A stretch of 64,000 bases of DNA from Bradyrhizobium arachidis (lineage in GTDB: Bacteria; Pseudomonadota; Alphaproteobacteria; Rhizobiales; Xanthobacteraceae): positions 9,673,001 through 9,737,000 of the forward strand of contig NZ_CP030050.1 of NCBI RefSeq assembly GCF_015291705.1, in the 5' to 3' direction. This document shows, one piece after another, positions 27,309 through 36,019 of the stretch. A model generated the notes under the pieces. That model ran no database searches. It was not told where the DNA came from and was given only the letters and a program-made list of their open reading frames with translations. How positions within the stretch are numbered: the first letter of the stretch is position 1; every line of letters starts with the position of its first letter. Made by a program: the position numbers and the translations under genes.

Positions 27309-27527
27309 AGGTTGGCGATGCAACTGCGCACAAAAATCCACACAGGAACCAGCTCTTCGCACCTGCACTCTCACATGATGAAAGTGTGAACCCCTGCGGC
27401 CTTCCGTCATCCGAATTGTCGAGGCGGCTTGCGGCGTTACGGGTTGCCTCCCTCTATTCGCGTCGCTATCGTCCTGACAAACAGGCCACAAAAGGCCCAA
27501 AAGAACTAATGTCCAGGGAGGACGAGG

Positions 27528-29126
27528 ATGCGGAGCGTGCGGGCGCTCGCCGCGACGGCGGCGCTATCTTTGCTGGCGTTTTCGACCATTGCGGTCGCCG
27601 GCGAGCCCAAACAGGGCGGAATCCTGCGGATGTATCACCGCGACAGCCCTGGCAACGCCTCGATCCATGAAGGCGCGACCTATTCGCTCAATGTTCCCTT
27701 CATGCCCGTCTTCAACAACCTCGTTATCTACAAGCAGGACGAAGCCCAGAACAGGATGGACAACATCGTCCCGGAGCTCGCCGAGAGCTGGGCCTGGGTG
27801 AACGACAACAAGACGCTGACCTTCAAGCTCCGCCAGGGCGTGAAATGGCACGACGGCAAGCCGTTCACCTCGGCCGACGTCAAATGCACCTTCGACATGC
27901 TGATGGGCAAGGCGCAGCAGAAGTTCCGGCAGAATCCGCGCAAGACCTGGTACGAGCAAGTCAATGACGTCTCGACCAACGGCGATTTCGAGGTCTCCTT
28001 CAACCTGAAGCGGCCGCAGCCGTCGCTGCTGGCGCTGCTCGCCTCGGGCTACACGCCGGTCTATCCCTGCCACGTCTCGCCCGGCGACATGCGCACGCAT
28101 CCGATCGGCACCGGCCCGTTCAAGTTCGTCGAGTTCAAGGCCAACGAATCGATCAAGCTGACCCGCAACACCGACTATTGGCGCAAGGGCCGGCCTTATC
28201 TCGACGGCATCGAGTTCACCATCATCCCGAACCGCTCGACCGCGATCCTCGCCTTCGTCGCCGGCAAGTTCGACATGACCTTCCCGACCGAGGTAAGCAT
28301 TCCGCTGCTCAAGGACGTCAAATCGCAGGATCCGAGCGCGGTCTGCGTCGTCGAGCCCAACAACGTCGCCACCAACATCATCGTCAATTCGACCGCTGCG
28401 CCGTTCGACAATGCCGACATCCGCAAGGCCATGGCGCTGGCGCTCGACCGCAAGGCCTTCATCAACATCATGTTCGAGGGTCAGGGCGACATCGGCGGCA
28501 CCATGGAACCTGCGCCGGCCGGGCTGTGGGCGATGCCGAAGGAGATGCTGGAGAGCATTCCGGGCTATGGACCCGACGTGAACGCCAACCGCGAGCAGGC
28601 CAAGAAGCTGATGCAGAAGGCCGGTTACGGGCCGGACAAGCATCTCGCGGTGAAGATCTCGACCCGCAACATCCCGGTTTACCGCGATCCCGCGGTGATC
28701 CTGATCGACCAGCTCAAGAGCATCTATATCGACGGCGAGCTCGACGTGGTGGAGACCGCAAACTGGTTCCCGAAGGTCGCGCGCAAGGACTACATGCTCG
28801 GCCTGAACCTCACCGGCAACGCGGTCGACGATCCCGACCAGTCCTTCTACGAGAACTATTCCTGCGGCTCGGAGCGCAACTACACCAACTATTGCAACAA
28901 GGAGATCGAGAAGCTGTTCGACGTGCAGTCGCAGGAGACCGACATCGCCAAACGCAAGAAGCTGGTGTGGGAGATCGACAAGAAGTTGCAGGAGGACGTC
29001 GCCCGCCCGATCATCTTCCATGCGCGCACCGGCACCTGCTGGAAGCCCTATGTCAAGGGCGTGACGGTGATGTCGAACAGCTCCTATAATGGGTACCGCT
29101 ACGAGGACGTGTGGATGGACAAGTAG
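27528..29126 (+). CDS. ABC transporter substrate-binding protein, peptide/nickel/opine (SBP_bac_5) type
   Basis: A 532-residue periplasmic binding protein with a Sec signal ending about residue 24 (TIAVAG). It has the family blocks VPELAESWAWVNDNKTLTFKLRQGVKWHDGKPFTSADV and the DIRKAMALALDRKAF helix of the hinge lobe. Family members bind peptides, nickel chelates, opines or glycosides; the ligand here is unknown. GGGAGGACGAGG precedes ATG 27528. It heads a complete five-gene importer (27528-33003) with two permeases and two ATPases in the same direction. Confidence 0.93.
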   Translation: MRSVRALAATAALSLLAFSTIAVAGEPKQGGILRMYHRDSPGNASIHEGATYSLNVPFMPVFNNLVIYKQDEAQNRMDNIVPELAESWAWVNDNKTLTFKLRQGVKWHDGKPFTSADVKCTFDMLMGKAQQKFRQNPRKTWYEQVNDVSTNGDFEVSFNLKRPQPSLLALLASGYTPVYPCHVSPGDMRTHPIGTGPFKFVEFKANESIKLTRNTDYWRKGRPYLDGIEFTIIPNRSTAILAFVAGKFDMTFPTEVSIPLLKDVKSQDPSAVCVVEPNNVATNIIVNSTAAPFDNADIRKAMALALDRKAFINIMFEGQGDIGGTMEPAPAGLWAMPKEMLESIPGYGPDVNANREQAKKLMQKAGYGPDKHLAVKISTRNIPVYRDPAVILIDQLKSIYIDGELDVVETANWFPKVARKDYMLGLNLTGNAVDDPDQSFYENYSCGSERNYTNYCNKEIEKLFDVQSQETDIAKRKKLVWEIDKKLQEDVARPIIFHARTGTCWKPYVKGVTVMSNSSYNGYRYEDVWMDK

Positions 29127-29162
29127 CGGCGGGCGGCTGACGGGTTCGACAGGAGGCGATGC

Positions 29163-30110
29163 ATGTTTGCCTATCTGGTGCGGCGCCTGTTCCTGATGCT
29201 CGTGACCCTGTTCGGGATCTCGGTCGTCATCTTCTTCCTGCTGCGCATCGTGCCCGGCAACATCGTCGACATCCTGTTCGCCGCCGCCGGCTATGTCGAT
29301 CCCGCCGACAAGGCCAATCTGGAAAAGGAGCTCGGCATCGACCAGCCGCTGATCGTGCAGTATTGGCACTGGATCAGCGGTTTCCTGCGCGGCGATTTTG
29401 GCTATTCCTACGTCTCCGAGAAGCCGGCGTTGCAGGAGATATTGCCGCGGATTCCGATCACCGCGCGGCTCGCCGGCCTTGCGCTGTTGTTCTCGGCATC
29501 GATCGGCATCCCGCTCGGCGTCATCAGCGCGGTGAAACAGGGAACGCGGCTCGACTACGCGCTGCGCGTCGTCAGCCTCAGCGGCCTGTCGCTGCCCTCG
29601 TTCTGGCTTGGCCTCCTCATCCTCACGGCGTCGGTGGCGATGTTCGGCCAGATGCCGATCTTCAATCCCAATCCGCAGACCTGGCTCGAGGCATTCGCGA
29701 CCTACGCCGTGCCGGCCGCCGCCGTCGGTTTCCGCAGCGCGGCGCTGACTATGCGCATCACGCGGTCCTCGATGCTGGAGGTGCTGCGGCAGGACTATAT
29801 CCGCACCGCGCGCGCCAAGGGTGCCTCCGATGCCGCCGTGAACTATCACCACGCGCTGAAGAATGCGATCCTGCCCGTCATCACCGTGATCGGCATCGAG
29901 GCGGCATTCCTGATCGGCGGCCTGATCGTCACCGAGACCGTGTTCAACATCCCCGGCGTCGCCCGCTTCCTGGTCGAGGCGATCCGCTGGCGCGATTATC
30001 CGATCGTGCAGAACCTCGTGATGTTCATCGCGGTCGTCGTGGTGTTCGCGAATTTCACCGTCGACATGCTCTACGCGGTGTTCGACCCGCGGATCAGGTA
30101 CACGGATTAG
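29163..30110 (+). CDS. ABC transporter permease, DppB-like
   Basis: A 315-residue inner-membrane permease with six membrane segments, starting with FAYLVRRLFLMLVTLFGISVVIF, the usual DppB N-terminus. The cytoplasmic coupling (EAA) loop is LEVLRQDYIRTARAKGASDAAVNYHHALKNAILP. The final TM leads to the short tail VFDPRIRYTD that is typical of DppB. It pairs with the DppC-like permease encoded ten bases downstream. Confidence 0.93.
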   Translation: MFAYLVRRLFLMLVTLFGISVVIFFLLRIVPGNIVDILFAAAGYVDPADKANLEKELGIDQPLIVQYWHWISGFLRGDFGYSYVSEKPALQEILPRIPITARLAGLALLFSASIGIPLGVISAVKQGTRLDYALRVVSLSGLSLPSFWLGLLILTASVAMFGQMPIFNPNPQTWLEAFATYAVPAAAVGFRSAALTMRITRSSMLEVLRQDYIRTARAKGASDAAVNYHHALKNAILPVITVIGIEAAFLIGGLIVTETVFNIPGVARFLVEAIRWRDYPIVQNLVMFIAVVVVFANFTVDMLYAVFDPRIRYTD

Positions 30111-30119
30111 GAGAGCTGT

Positions 30120-31013
30120 TTGGCCGCGATCGACTTTGACGTTGAGCTGAGACGCGCCGGGGCGAACGCGACCGGAGGCTGGCGACGCGTGCTGTTCATG
30201 GCGCAGCGACACGTGCTTGGCGCGGCCGGGCTCGTCATCATGACGGTGTTCGTGCTGACCGCGATCTTCGCCGACTTCATCGCGCGCTATGATCCACTCA
30301 CCGTCGATGCCGCGCGTGCGCTGGCGCGGCCGAGCTGGGCACACTGGATGGGCACGGATTCGTTCGGCCGCGACGTGTTCAGCCGCATCATCCACGGCGC
30401 GCGGATCTCGCTCGCGGTGGGCATCGGCTCGACCGCGCTCGGCGGCACGATCGGCGTCATCGTCGGCCTCACCTCCGGCTATCTCTCCGGCTGGGTCGAC
30501 CTTGTGTTCCAGCGCGTCTCCGACATCCTCCAGGCGCTGCCGCTGCTGGTCCTCGCGCTGATCATGACGGCGGCGCTCGGCCCGTCACTGCCGAACGTCA
30601 TCATCGCCATTGCCATTCCGCTGATTCCGACCGTGTCGCGCGTCATCCGCGCCAACACGCTGGCGCTGCGCGAGCAGCCCTTCGTCGAGGCCGCCAAGTC
30701 GATCGGCATGAGCGAGGTCCGCATCGCACTGCGCCATGTGCTGCCCAACACGCTGGCGCCGCTGATCGTGCTCGCCACCGCCCAGCTCGGCTCGACCATC
30801 CTCACCGAAGCCTCGCTCTCCTTCCTCGGTCTCGGCATTCCCGAGCCTTATCCGTCCTGGGGCCGCATGCTCTCCGAGTCCGCCGCCGAATATGTCCGCA
30901 CTGCGCCGTGGCTGGTGATCTTCCCGGGCATCGCGATCAGTCTCGCCGTGTTCGGCGCCAATTTGTTCGGCGACGCCCTGCGCGACATCCTCGATCCCCG
31001 GCAGCGCGGCTGA
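30120..31013 (+). CDS. ABC transporter permease, DppC-like
   Basis: A 297-residue permease with an N-terminal OppC-type TM, the periplasmic block HWMGTDSFGRDVFSRIIHGARISL and the EAA loop FVEAAKSIGMSEVRIALRHVLPN. The end FGDALRDILDPRQRG is typical of DppC. The start is TTG 30120 with AGGAGAG upstream. Its stop overlaps the next ATG by one base (TGATG), giving translational coupling to the first ATPase. Confidence 0.93.
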   Translation: MAAIDFDVELRRAGANATGGWRRVLFMAQRHVLGAAGLVIMTVFVLTAIFADFIARYDPLTVDAARALARPSWAHWMGTDSFGRDVFSRIIHGARISLAVGIGSTALGGTIGVIVGLTSGYLSGWVDLVFQRVSDILQALPLLVLALIMTAALGPSLPNVIIAIAIPLIPTVSRVIRANTLALREQPFVEAAKSIGMSEVRIALRHVLPNTLAPLIVLATAQLGSTILTEASLSFLGLGIPEPYPSWGRMLSESAAEYVRTAPWLVIFPGIAISLAVFGANLFGDALRDILDPRQRG

Positions 31014-32020
31014 TGGCGAAAGAATCCGACCTCGTGCTCGATGTGAAGAACCTGAAGACGGTGTTCTTCACCAATTCGGGGCTGTTCAAGGCGGTCGACG
31101 ACGTTTCCTTCACGGTGAAGCGCGGCGAGACGCTGGCGATCGTCGGCGAATCCGGTTGCGGCAAGAGCGTCACCGCGCTGTCCCTGATGCGGCTGGTGCC
31201 CGATCCGCCCGGACGCATCGTCGGCGGATCTGTTACGCTCGAAGGCACCGATCTGCTGGCGCTGGACGAAGCCCAGATGCGCAAGATCCGGGGCAATCGC
31301 ATCTCCATGATCTTCCAGGAGCCGATGACCTCGCTCAACCCGGTGATGCGGATCGGCGACCAGATCGTCGAGGCCGTGCGGCTGCACCGGAACATCTCGT
31401 CGAAGGAGGCGCAAAACATCGCGGTCGAGATGCTGCGGCTGGTGCGCATCCCCGAGCCGGCGCGGCGCGCGAAGGAGTATCCGCATCAGCTTTCCGGCGG
31501 TATGCGCCAGCGCGCGATGATCGCGATGGCGCTGGCCTGCCGGCCGGCGCTGCTGATCGCGGACGAGCCGACCACCGCGCTCGACGTCACCATCCAGGCG
31601 CAGATTTTGGCGCTGATCCTCGATCTCCAGAAGGAGCTCGGCACGGGTCTGGTGCTGATCACGCACGACCTCGGCGTCGTCGCCCAGACCGCGCAGCGCG
31701 TGATCGTGATGTATGCGGGGCGGAAGGTCGAGGAAGCCAGCGTCGAGGCGCTGTTCGCGGCGCCGAAGCATCCCTATACGCGCGGGCTGATGGCCTCGAT
31801 CCCGTCCGTGCCAGCGTCCGGCGTCGCGGCGCAGGAGCGGCTCAACGAGATTCCCGGCACCGTGCCGTCGCTGGTGCGGCTGCCGAAGGGCTGCGCTTTC
31901 GCGCCGCGCTGCAAGCTCGCGATCAAGCGCTGCGAGGCAGAATATCCGCCGCTGGCGGATTGGGGCGGCGGCCATCTCGCGGCGTGCTGGCGTGCGGCTG
32001 AAGTTGCGGAGGTGGCATGA
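31013..32020 (+). CDS. ABC transporter ATP-binding protein, DppD-like
   Basis: A 335-residue ATPase: Walker [10 protein letters not shown] (45-53), Q-loop [10 protein letters not shown], signature LSGGMRQR, Walker B LLIADEP and switch ITHDLGVV. The C-terminal oligopeptide-ABC extension includes [12 protein letters not shown] and a cysteine cluster ([16 protein letters not shown]), which in DppD/DppF proteins binds an iron-sulfur cluster or metal. ATG 31013 overlaps the DppC-like stop. It should pair with the DppF-like ATPase that overlaps it by four bases. Confidence 0.94.
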   Translation: MAKESDLVLDVKNLKTVFFTNSGLFKAVDDVSFTVKRGETLAIVGESGCGKSVTALSLMRLVPDPPGRIVGGSVTLEGTDLLALDEAQMRKIRGNRISMIFQEPMTSLNPVMRIGDQIVEAVRLHRNISSKEAQNIAVEMLRLVRIPEPARRAKEYPHQLSGGMRQRAMIAMALACRPALLIADEPTTALDVTIQAQILALILDLQKELGTGLVLITHDLGVVAQTAQRVIVMYAGRKVEEASVEALFAAPKHPYTRGLMASIPSVPASGVAAQERLNEIPGTVPSLVRLPKGCAFAPRCKLAIKRCEAEYPPLADWGGGHLAACWRAAEVAEVA

Positions 32021-33003
32021 CCCAGGCTCTGCTCGAAGTCACCGACCTCAAGAAATATTATCCGGTGCGCGCCGGCGTGCTGCGGCGGCAGGTGGGCACC
32101 GTGCACTCGGTCGACGGCGTCTCGTTCTCGCTTGGCGCCGGCGAGACGCTCGGGCTCGTCGGCGAATCCGGCTGCGGCAAGTCGACGGTGGCGCGCAGCG
32201 TGCTGCGGCTGGTCGAGCCGACCTCGGGCCAGATCCGTCTCGACGGCGAGGACATCACGCATCTATCCAAGACGGCGCTGCGCCCGCATCGCCGTTCGAT
32301 GCAGATCGTGTTCCAGGACCCGTTCGCCTCGCTCAATCCGCGCATGACCGCAGGCGATATCGTCGGCGAGCCGCTCGCCGTGCACGGCCTCGCCACCGGC
32401 AAGGCCCTGGAGGCGCGCGTTGCAAAACTGTTTGAGCAGGTAGGCCTGCGGCCCGACCAGATGCGCAATTTCCCGCATCAATTCTCCGGCGGCCAGCGCC
32501 AGCGCATCTGCATCGCGCGGGCACTCGCGCTGGAACCGCGTCTGATCGTCTGTGACGAGCCGGTGTCCGCGCTCGACGTCTCGATCCAGGCGCAGGTAAT
32601 CAACCTCCTGATCGACCTGCAACGCCAGCACGGCTTCTCCTATCTCTTCATCGCGCACGACCTCGCCGTGGTCGCCCATATCAGCCATCGTGTCGCCGTG
32701 ATGTATCTCGGCCGCATCGTCGAGATCGCCGACAAGGACGAGCTGTTCAGGAACCCACGCCACCCCTACACGCAGGCCCTGCTCGCTTCCGTGCCGATCG
32801 CCAACCCGCTCGCGAAGAAGCTGGCGCCGCTGGTCGATGGCGACGTGCCGAGCCCGGTCAATCCGCCCTCCGGCTGCGCGTTTCACACGCGCTGCCGGTT
32901 TGCGATGGAGCGATGCAAGACCGAACGGCCGGCGCTGGTGAATGCGGGCGACGGGCACCAGGTGGCGTGCTTGCTCAATGAAGGGACGGGGCGGAGCCAG
33001 TAG
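32017..33003 (+). CDS. ABC transporter ATP-binding protein, DppF-like
   Basis: A 328-residue ATPase starting with the DppF-type N-terminus [16 protein letters not shown]. Walker A is GESGCGKST (49-57), signature FSGGQRQR, Walker [13 protein letters not shown] and switch IAHDLAVV. The C-terminal extension has [12 protein letters not shown] and the cysteine-rich [16 protein letters not shown]. The start overlaps the preceding stop (ATGA). Its last 29 bases overlap the 3' end of the convergent membrane-protein gene. Confidence 0.94.
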   Translation: MTQALLEVTDLKKYYPVRAGVLRRQVGTVHSVDGVSFSLGAGETLGLVGESGCGKSTVARSVLRLVEPTSGQIRLDGEDITHLSKTALRPHRRSMQIVFQDPFASLNPRMTAGDIVGEPLAVHGLATGKALEARVAKLFEQVGLRPDQMRNFPHQFSGGQRQRICIARALALEPRLIVCDEPVSALDVSIQAQVINLLIDLQRQHGFSYLFIAHDLAVVAHISHRVAVMYLGRIVEIADKDELFRNPRHPYTQALLASVPIANPLAKKLAPLVDGDVPSPVNPPSGCAFHTRCRFAMERCKTERPALVNAGDGHQVACLLNEGTGRSQ

Positions 33004-33787
33004 GCCGTAGCGCGCTGATCACCGGCCAGGCTGCCAGCGCTGCGGAGAGATGCTTGAGCGTGTGGCCCGAGACGATGTGTCCTGTGGCTTCGAAAATAGT
33101 CGCATCGCCGAGCTCGAAAAGCTTCGCCAGCACATAAAAGACAATCACGCCGCCGAGCGGCACGCCGAACGCACCGGGCCGGGGCCGCGTCAGCGCCAGT
33201 CCCACGGCGAGCGCCATGCCGCCGAACTGCACGACCGCCCATGGCGTGAGATTCTCGCGCGCCACCCAGGCCGCGAGCGGGCCCGCAGCCGTCATCAGCA
33301 TCACCATCGCCAAGCCCGCGCGCTTGCTGACGCGCTCGCTGGCCGCGATGCCGAGAAAGCCCGCGAACGCCACCGCCATGCCGAGACGATCAGCCACGAG
33401 CCGCTGCGGCGCGTCAGGATCCAGATGATAGATGCTCGACCCGATACAGGTGAGGATCAGGCCCACGAAGAAGCAGCCTGCGCCCACGGGCGCATCATTG
33501 CGGCCACGCAGCAGCATCAGACCCCAGACGCCCATTGCCACGAAGGCGAGATTGCTCAGTACGTCGCCGGCGTTGGGCACGCCCAGCCAAAAGCGGGTGT
33601 CGACGTAATGCGGGATGGGCCAAGCGGAGGCGTGCAGCGTCGGCGCGAAGACCGCCGCCAGGGTCAGGACGAAGAGCGCGGCGATCAGGCATTTCTCGCG
33701 GAAGTGCGGGGCGCCGACTGCGAAACGGCGGCGCACTGATGGGAGTATCGTGTCGATCGCTTGGACAGGATCATTTGCGCGCAGCAT
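32975..33787 (-). CDS. CREST-superfamily (alkaline-ceramidase-like) membrane protein
   Basis: A 270-residue protein with about seven membrane helices. The residues of the CREST/alkaline ceramidase zinc site are all present in order: Ser117 and His121 in GSSIYHL, Asp133 in VADRL, and His242/His246 in GHTLKHL. The block [13 protein letters not shown] resembles the NxxSNLAF segment of ceramidases. It may be a zinc-dependent lipid amidase; the substrate is unknown. ATG 33787 is chosen because GGAG lies just upstream; a TTG start at 33850 would put the two operator-like palindromes inside the gene. The 3' end overlaps the DppF-like gene by 29 bases, tail to tail. Confidence 0.7.
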   Translation of the reverse strand: MLRANDPVQAIDTILPSVRRRFAVGAPHFREKCLIAALFVLTLAAVFAPTLHASAWPIPHYVDTRFWLGVPNAGDVLSNLAFVAMGVWGLMLLRGRNDAPVGAGCFFVGLILTCIGSSIYHLDPDAPQRLVADRLGMAVAFAGFLGIAASERVSKRAGLAMVMLMTAAGPLAAWVARENLTPWAVVQFGGMALAVGLALTRPRPGAFGVPLGGVIVFYVLAKLFELGDATIFEATGHIVSGHTLKHLSAALAAWPVISALRPTGSAPSLH

Positions 33788-33804
33788 GCGTGGCTCCAGA
33801 CGAA

Positions 33805-33819
33805 TTGAACGACGTTCAT
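33805..33819. promoter_or_regulatory. Operator-like palindrome TTGAAC-GAC-GTTCAT (proximal)
   Basis: A 15-base near-perfect palindrome 18 bases upstream of the CREST-like gene start. Five of six arm pairs match. Its centre is 31 bases (about three helical turns) from an identical-type perfect palindrome at 33836-33850. Sites of this form are typical for TetR-family repressors; no such regulator is in the window. Confidence 0.5.
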
Positions 33820-33835
33820 TATTGATAGTCGGGAA

Positions 33836-33850
33836 TTGAACAATGTTCAA
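33836..33850. promoter_or_regulatory. Operator-like palindrome TTGAAC-AAT-GTTCAA (distal)
   Basis: A perfect 6-bp-arm palindrome with a 3-base spacer, the better of the pair. Two copies on the same helix face immediately before one gene make chance unlikely and suggest cooperative binding by a dimeric repressor. Confidence 0.55.
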
Positions 33851-33932
33851 GGAGGATTGTGCGCAAAACTTTGCGAGCTGGAATGTCGTTGAACTTATTC
33901 AGGTTTCCGGAGTTCGCGACCGAGGAGGTGCG

Positions 33933-34022
33933 GTAGGGTGGGCAAAGCGAAGTGTGCCCACGATCCCTGCAAAATCACCGGCTATTGGTGGGCACGGCGC
34001 TTCGCGCCTTTGCCCACCCTAC
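33933..34022. repeat. Family B palindromic element, copy 1
   Basis: A 90-base inverted repeat with ends GTAGGGTGGGCAAAGCG and CGCCTTTGCCCACCCTAC and inner GTGCCCAC/GTGGGCAC arms. Copies 2 and 3 are at 38721 and 62785. It lies past the 3' end of the carboxylase operon. Confidence 0.82.
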
Positions 34023-34045
34023 AATCGCGGAGTTCGCGGCGCCGA

Positions 34046-36019
34046 CTACGCCCCGATCTCCACAACGATCCTGCCGGTCGTCACCTGCTCGCCCTCGGTG
34101 ACGTCGATTGCCGAAACCACGCCATCGATGCCGGCCTTGTGGACGTGCTCCATCTTCATCGCTTCGAGCGTCATCACCGGTTGGCCGGCGGTGACGCGGT
34201 CGCCCGGCTTGACCAGCACAGCGACGACGCGGCCGTTCATGGCGGCGCGAACCTTGCCGTCGCCGCCGTTGCTTGCGGCGGCCTTCGGCGCAGCGAGGGT
34301 GAGATCATTCACCGCGAGCGGGATGCCGCGATGCTGGAGATACAGCCGATCGCCGTCCCGCAGGAATTTTGCGCTGTCCATCACGCCATCGTGGCGGAAG
34401 CGAATGGCATCGGCATCGAGCTGGTCGATCTCGAACGTTTCCTTCCGGCTGTCGGTGGCGACAATGTAGCTGCCATCGCGCTCGCGGGTGATTTCGAGCT
34501 CGTGCGCCTGGCCGGAGATCTCGATTCTTGCCGGCAGCGGGAATGTTGCCGCGAGACTCCGGCCCCCCTGCCACGACGGCGCGCGCGAATTGGTGACGTA
34601 GAGCAGCAGGCCTGCCAGTGCCGTATCGAATGCGGCGTTCGCGCGCGGCGCCAGCAGCTCGTCGCGATGCGCGCCGATGAAGGCCGTGGTGGCTTCGCCC
34701 CTGGCAAAGCCGGGGTGACGCAGGCACGACATCAGGAACGCCTGGTTGGTGGTTACGCCGAACGCGGTGAGTTGCTCGAGGCCAACGATCAGCCGCCCCC
34801 TCGCCTCCTCGCGCGTCGTGCCGTGGCCGATCACCTTGGCGATCATGGAATCGTAGAACGGCGGGATCTCAGAGCCCGATTGCAGCGCATGCTCGACGCG
34901 GATGCCGTCAGGCACCTGCCAGCGCGCCATGCGTCCGGACTGCGGCATGAAGTCGTGCGCGGCATCTTCCGAGCACAGCCGCACCTCGATGGCATGGCCT
35001 GTGAAGCGGATGTCCTGCTGCTTCACCGGCAGCGCCTCGCCGCGCGCGACGCGCAGCTGCAGCTCGACGAGATCGAGCCCGGTGATCGCCTCGGTTACGG
35101 GATGCTCGACCTGGAGACGCGTGTTCATCTCCATGAAGTAGAACTCCCCGCTTTGATCGAGCAGGAATTCCAGCGTGCCGGCGCCCTCGTAACGCAGCGC
35201 CTTCACCGCCGCGACCGCGACCTCGCCCATTTTCGCGCGCAGCTCCGAAGTGACGGCCGGCGACGGCGCCTCCTCGATCAGCTTCTGGTGCCGCCGCTGC
35301 ACCGAGCAGTCGCGCTCGCCGAGATGGATGGCGTTGCCGTGGCTGTCGCCGAACACCTGGATCTCGATGTGGCGTGGATTTTCGATGGCGCGCTCGACGA
35401 TCACGGTGGGATCGCCGAACGCCGCCTTCGCTTCCGACCGCGCGCTGCGCAGCGCATCCGGAAACGATGCAGCATCGGTCACAAGCCGCATGCCGCGGCC
35501 ACCGCCGCCGGCAACCGCCTTGATCATCACGGGGAAGCCGATCTTTTTGGCCTCGGCGAGCATGATCTCGTCGCTTTGGTCGGCGCCCTGATAGCCGGGC
35601 ACGATGGGCACGCCGGCCTTCTTCATGATCTCCTTGGCGCCGGCCTTGTTGCCCATCGCCTCGATCGCCTGCGGCGACGGGCCGATGAAGACCAACCCGG
35701 CATCCTTGCAGGCTTGCGCGAATTCTTCATTCTCGGCGAGGAAACCATAGCCGGGATGCACTGCGTCCGCACCGCTCGCCTTCGCGGCTGCGATGATCGC
35801 GGGGATGTTGAGATAGGACTGCGCCGGCAAGGCTTCACCAATGCACACGGCCTGGTCGGCCTGCTTGACGTGGAGCGCGCCGCGATCGGCGTCCGAATAA
35901 ACCGCGACGACGCCGAGGCCGAGCCGCCGCGCGCTGCGCATCACACGCAACGCGATCTCGCCGCGATTGGCGACCAGAACCCTATAGAACGGCCGGTGCT
36001 GCACTGATCCGTTCCTCAT
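34046..36019 (-). CDS. Biotin carboxylase/biotin-carrier subunit of an acyl-CoA carboxylase (MCC alpha-like)
   Basis: A 657-residue alpha subunit. Residues about 10-460 are biotin carboxylase: FYRVLVANRGEIALRVMRSA, the ATP-grasp loop GGGGRGM and FMEMNTRLQVEHPVTE. A BT-type linker domain follows, and the C-terminal biotinyl domain carries Lys622 in EAMKMEH. It carboxylates biotin, which the beta subunit transfers to an acyl-CoA. Methylcrotonyl-CoA is the commonest substrate for this architecture, but no enoyl hydratase or lyase gene is nearby, so geranyl-, propionyl- or another acyl-CoA is possible. The start ATG 36019 overlaps the beta-subunit stop (ATGA). Confidence 0.92.
   Translation of the reverse strand: MRNGSVQHRPFYRVLVANRGEIALRVMRSARRLGLGVVAVYSDADRGALHVKQADQAVCIGEALPAQSYLNIPAIIAAAKASGADAVHPGYGFLAENEEFAQACKDAGLVFIGPSPQAIEAMGNKAGAKEIMKKAGVPIVPGYQGADQSDEIMLAEAKKIGFPVMIKAVAGGGGRGMRLVTDAASFPDALRSARSEAKAAFGDPTVIVERAIENPRHIEIQVFGDSHGNAIHLGERDCSVQRRHQKLIEEAPSPAVTSELRAKMGEVAVAAVKALRYEGAGTLEFLLDQSGEFYFMEMNTRLQVEHPVTEAITGLDLVELQLRVARGEALPVKQQDIRFTGHAIEVRLCSEDAAHDFMPQSGRMARWQVPDGIRVEHALQSGSEIPPFYDSMIAKVIGHGTTREEARGRLIVGLEQLTAFGVTTNQAFLMSCLRHPGFARGEATTAFIGAHRDELLAPRANAAFDTALAGLLLYVTNSRAPSWQGGRSLAATFPLPARIEISGQAHELEITRERDGSYIVATDSRKETFEIDQLDADAIRFRHDGVMDSAKFLRDGDRLYLQHRGIPLAVNDLTLAAPKAAASNGGDGKVRAAMNGRVVAVLVKPGDRVTAGQPVMTLEAMKMEHVHKAGIDGVVSAIDVTEGEQVTTGRIVVEIGA

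Noticed and set aside
27371..27389. TCACA...TGTGA inverted repeat upstream of the Dpp-type binding protein gene
   Set aside because: Arms are only 5 bases with a 9-base spacer and no flanking symmetry; chance cannot be excluded.
27564..30395. A 943-codon open frame on the minus strand opposite the binding protein and permease genes
   Set aside because: Composition is shadow-like (Asp/His/Arg rich) and the plus-strand genes have clear families.
33843..34469. A 208-codon plus-strand frame beginning in the operator region
   Set aside because: It runs through a family B repeat and into the antisense of the carboxylase gene, with no domain or ribosome site pattern.
33938..36007. A 689-codon plus-strand frame opposite the carboxylase alpha gene
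   Set aside because: It starts in a repeat element and is antisense to a gene with complete biotin carboxylase motifs.
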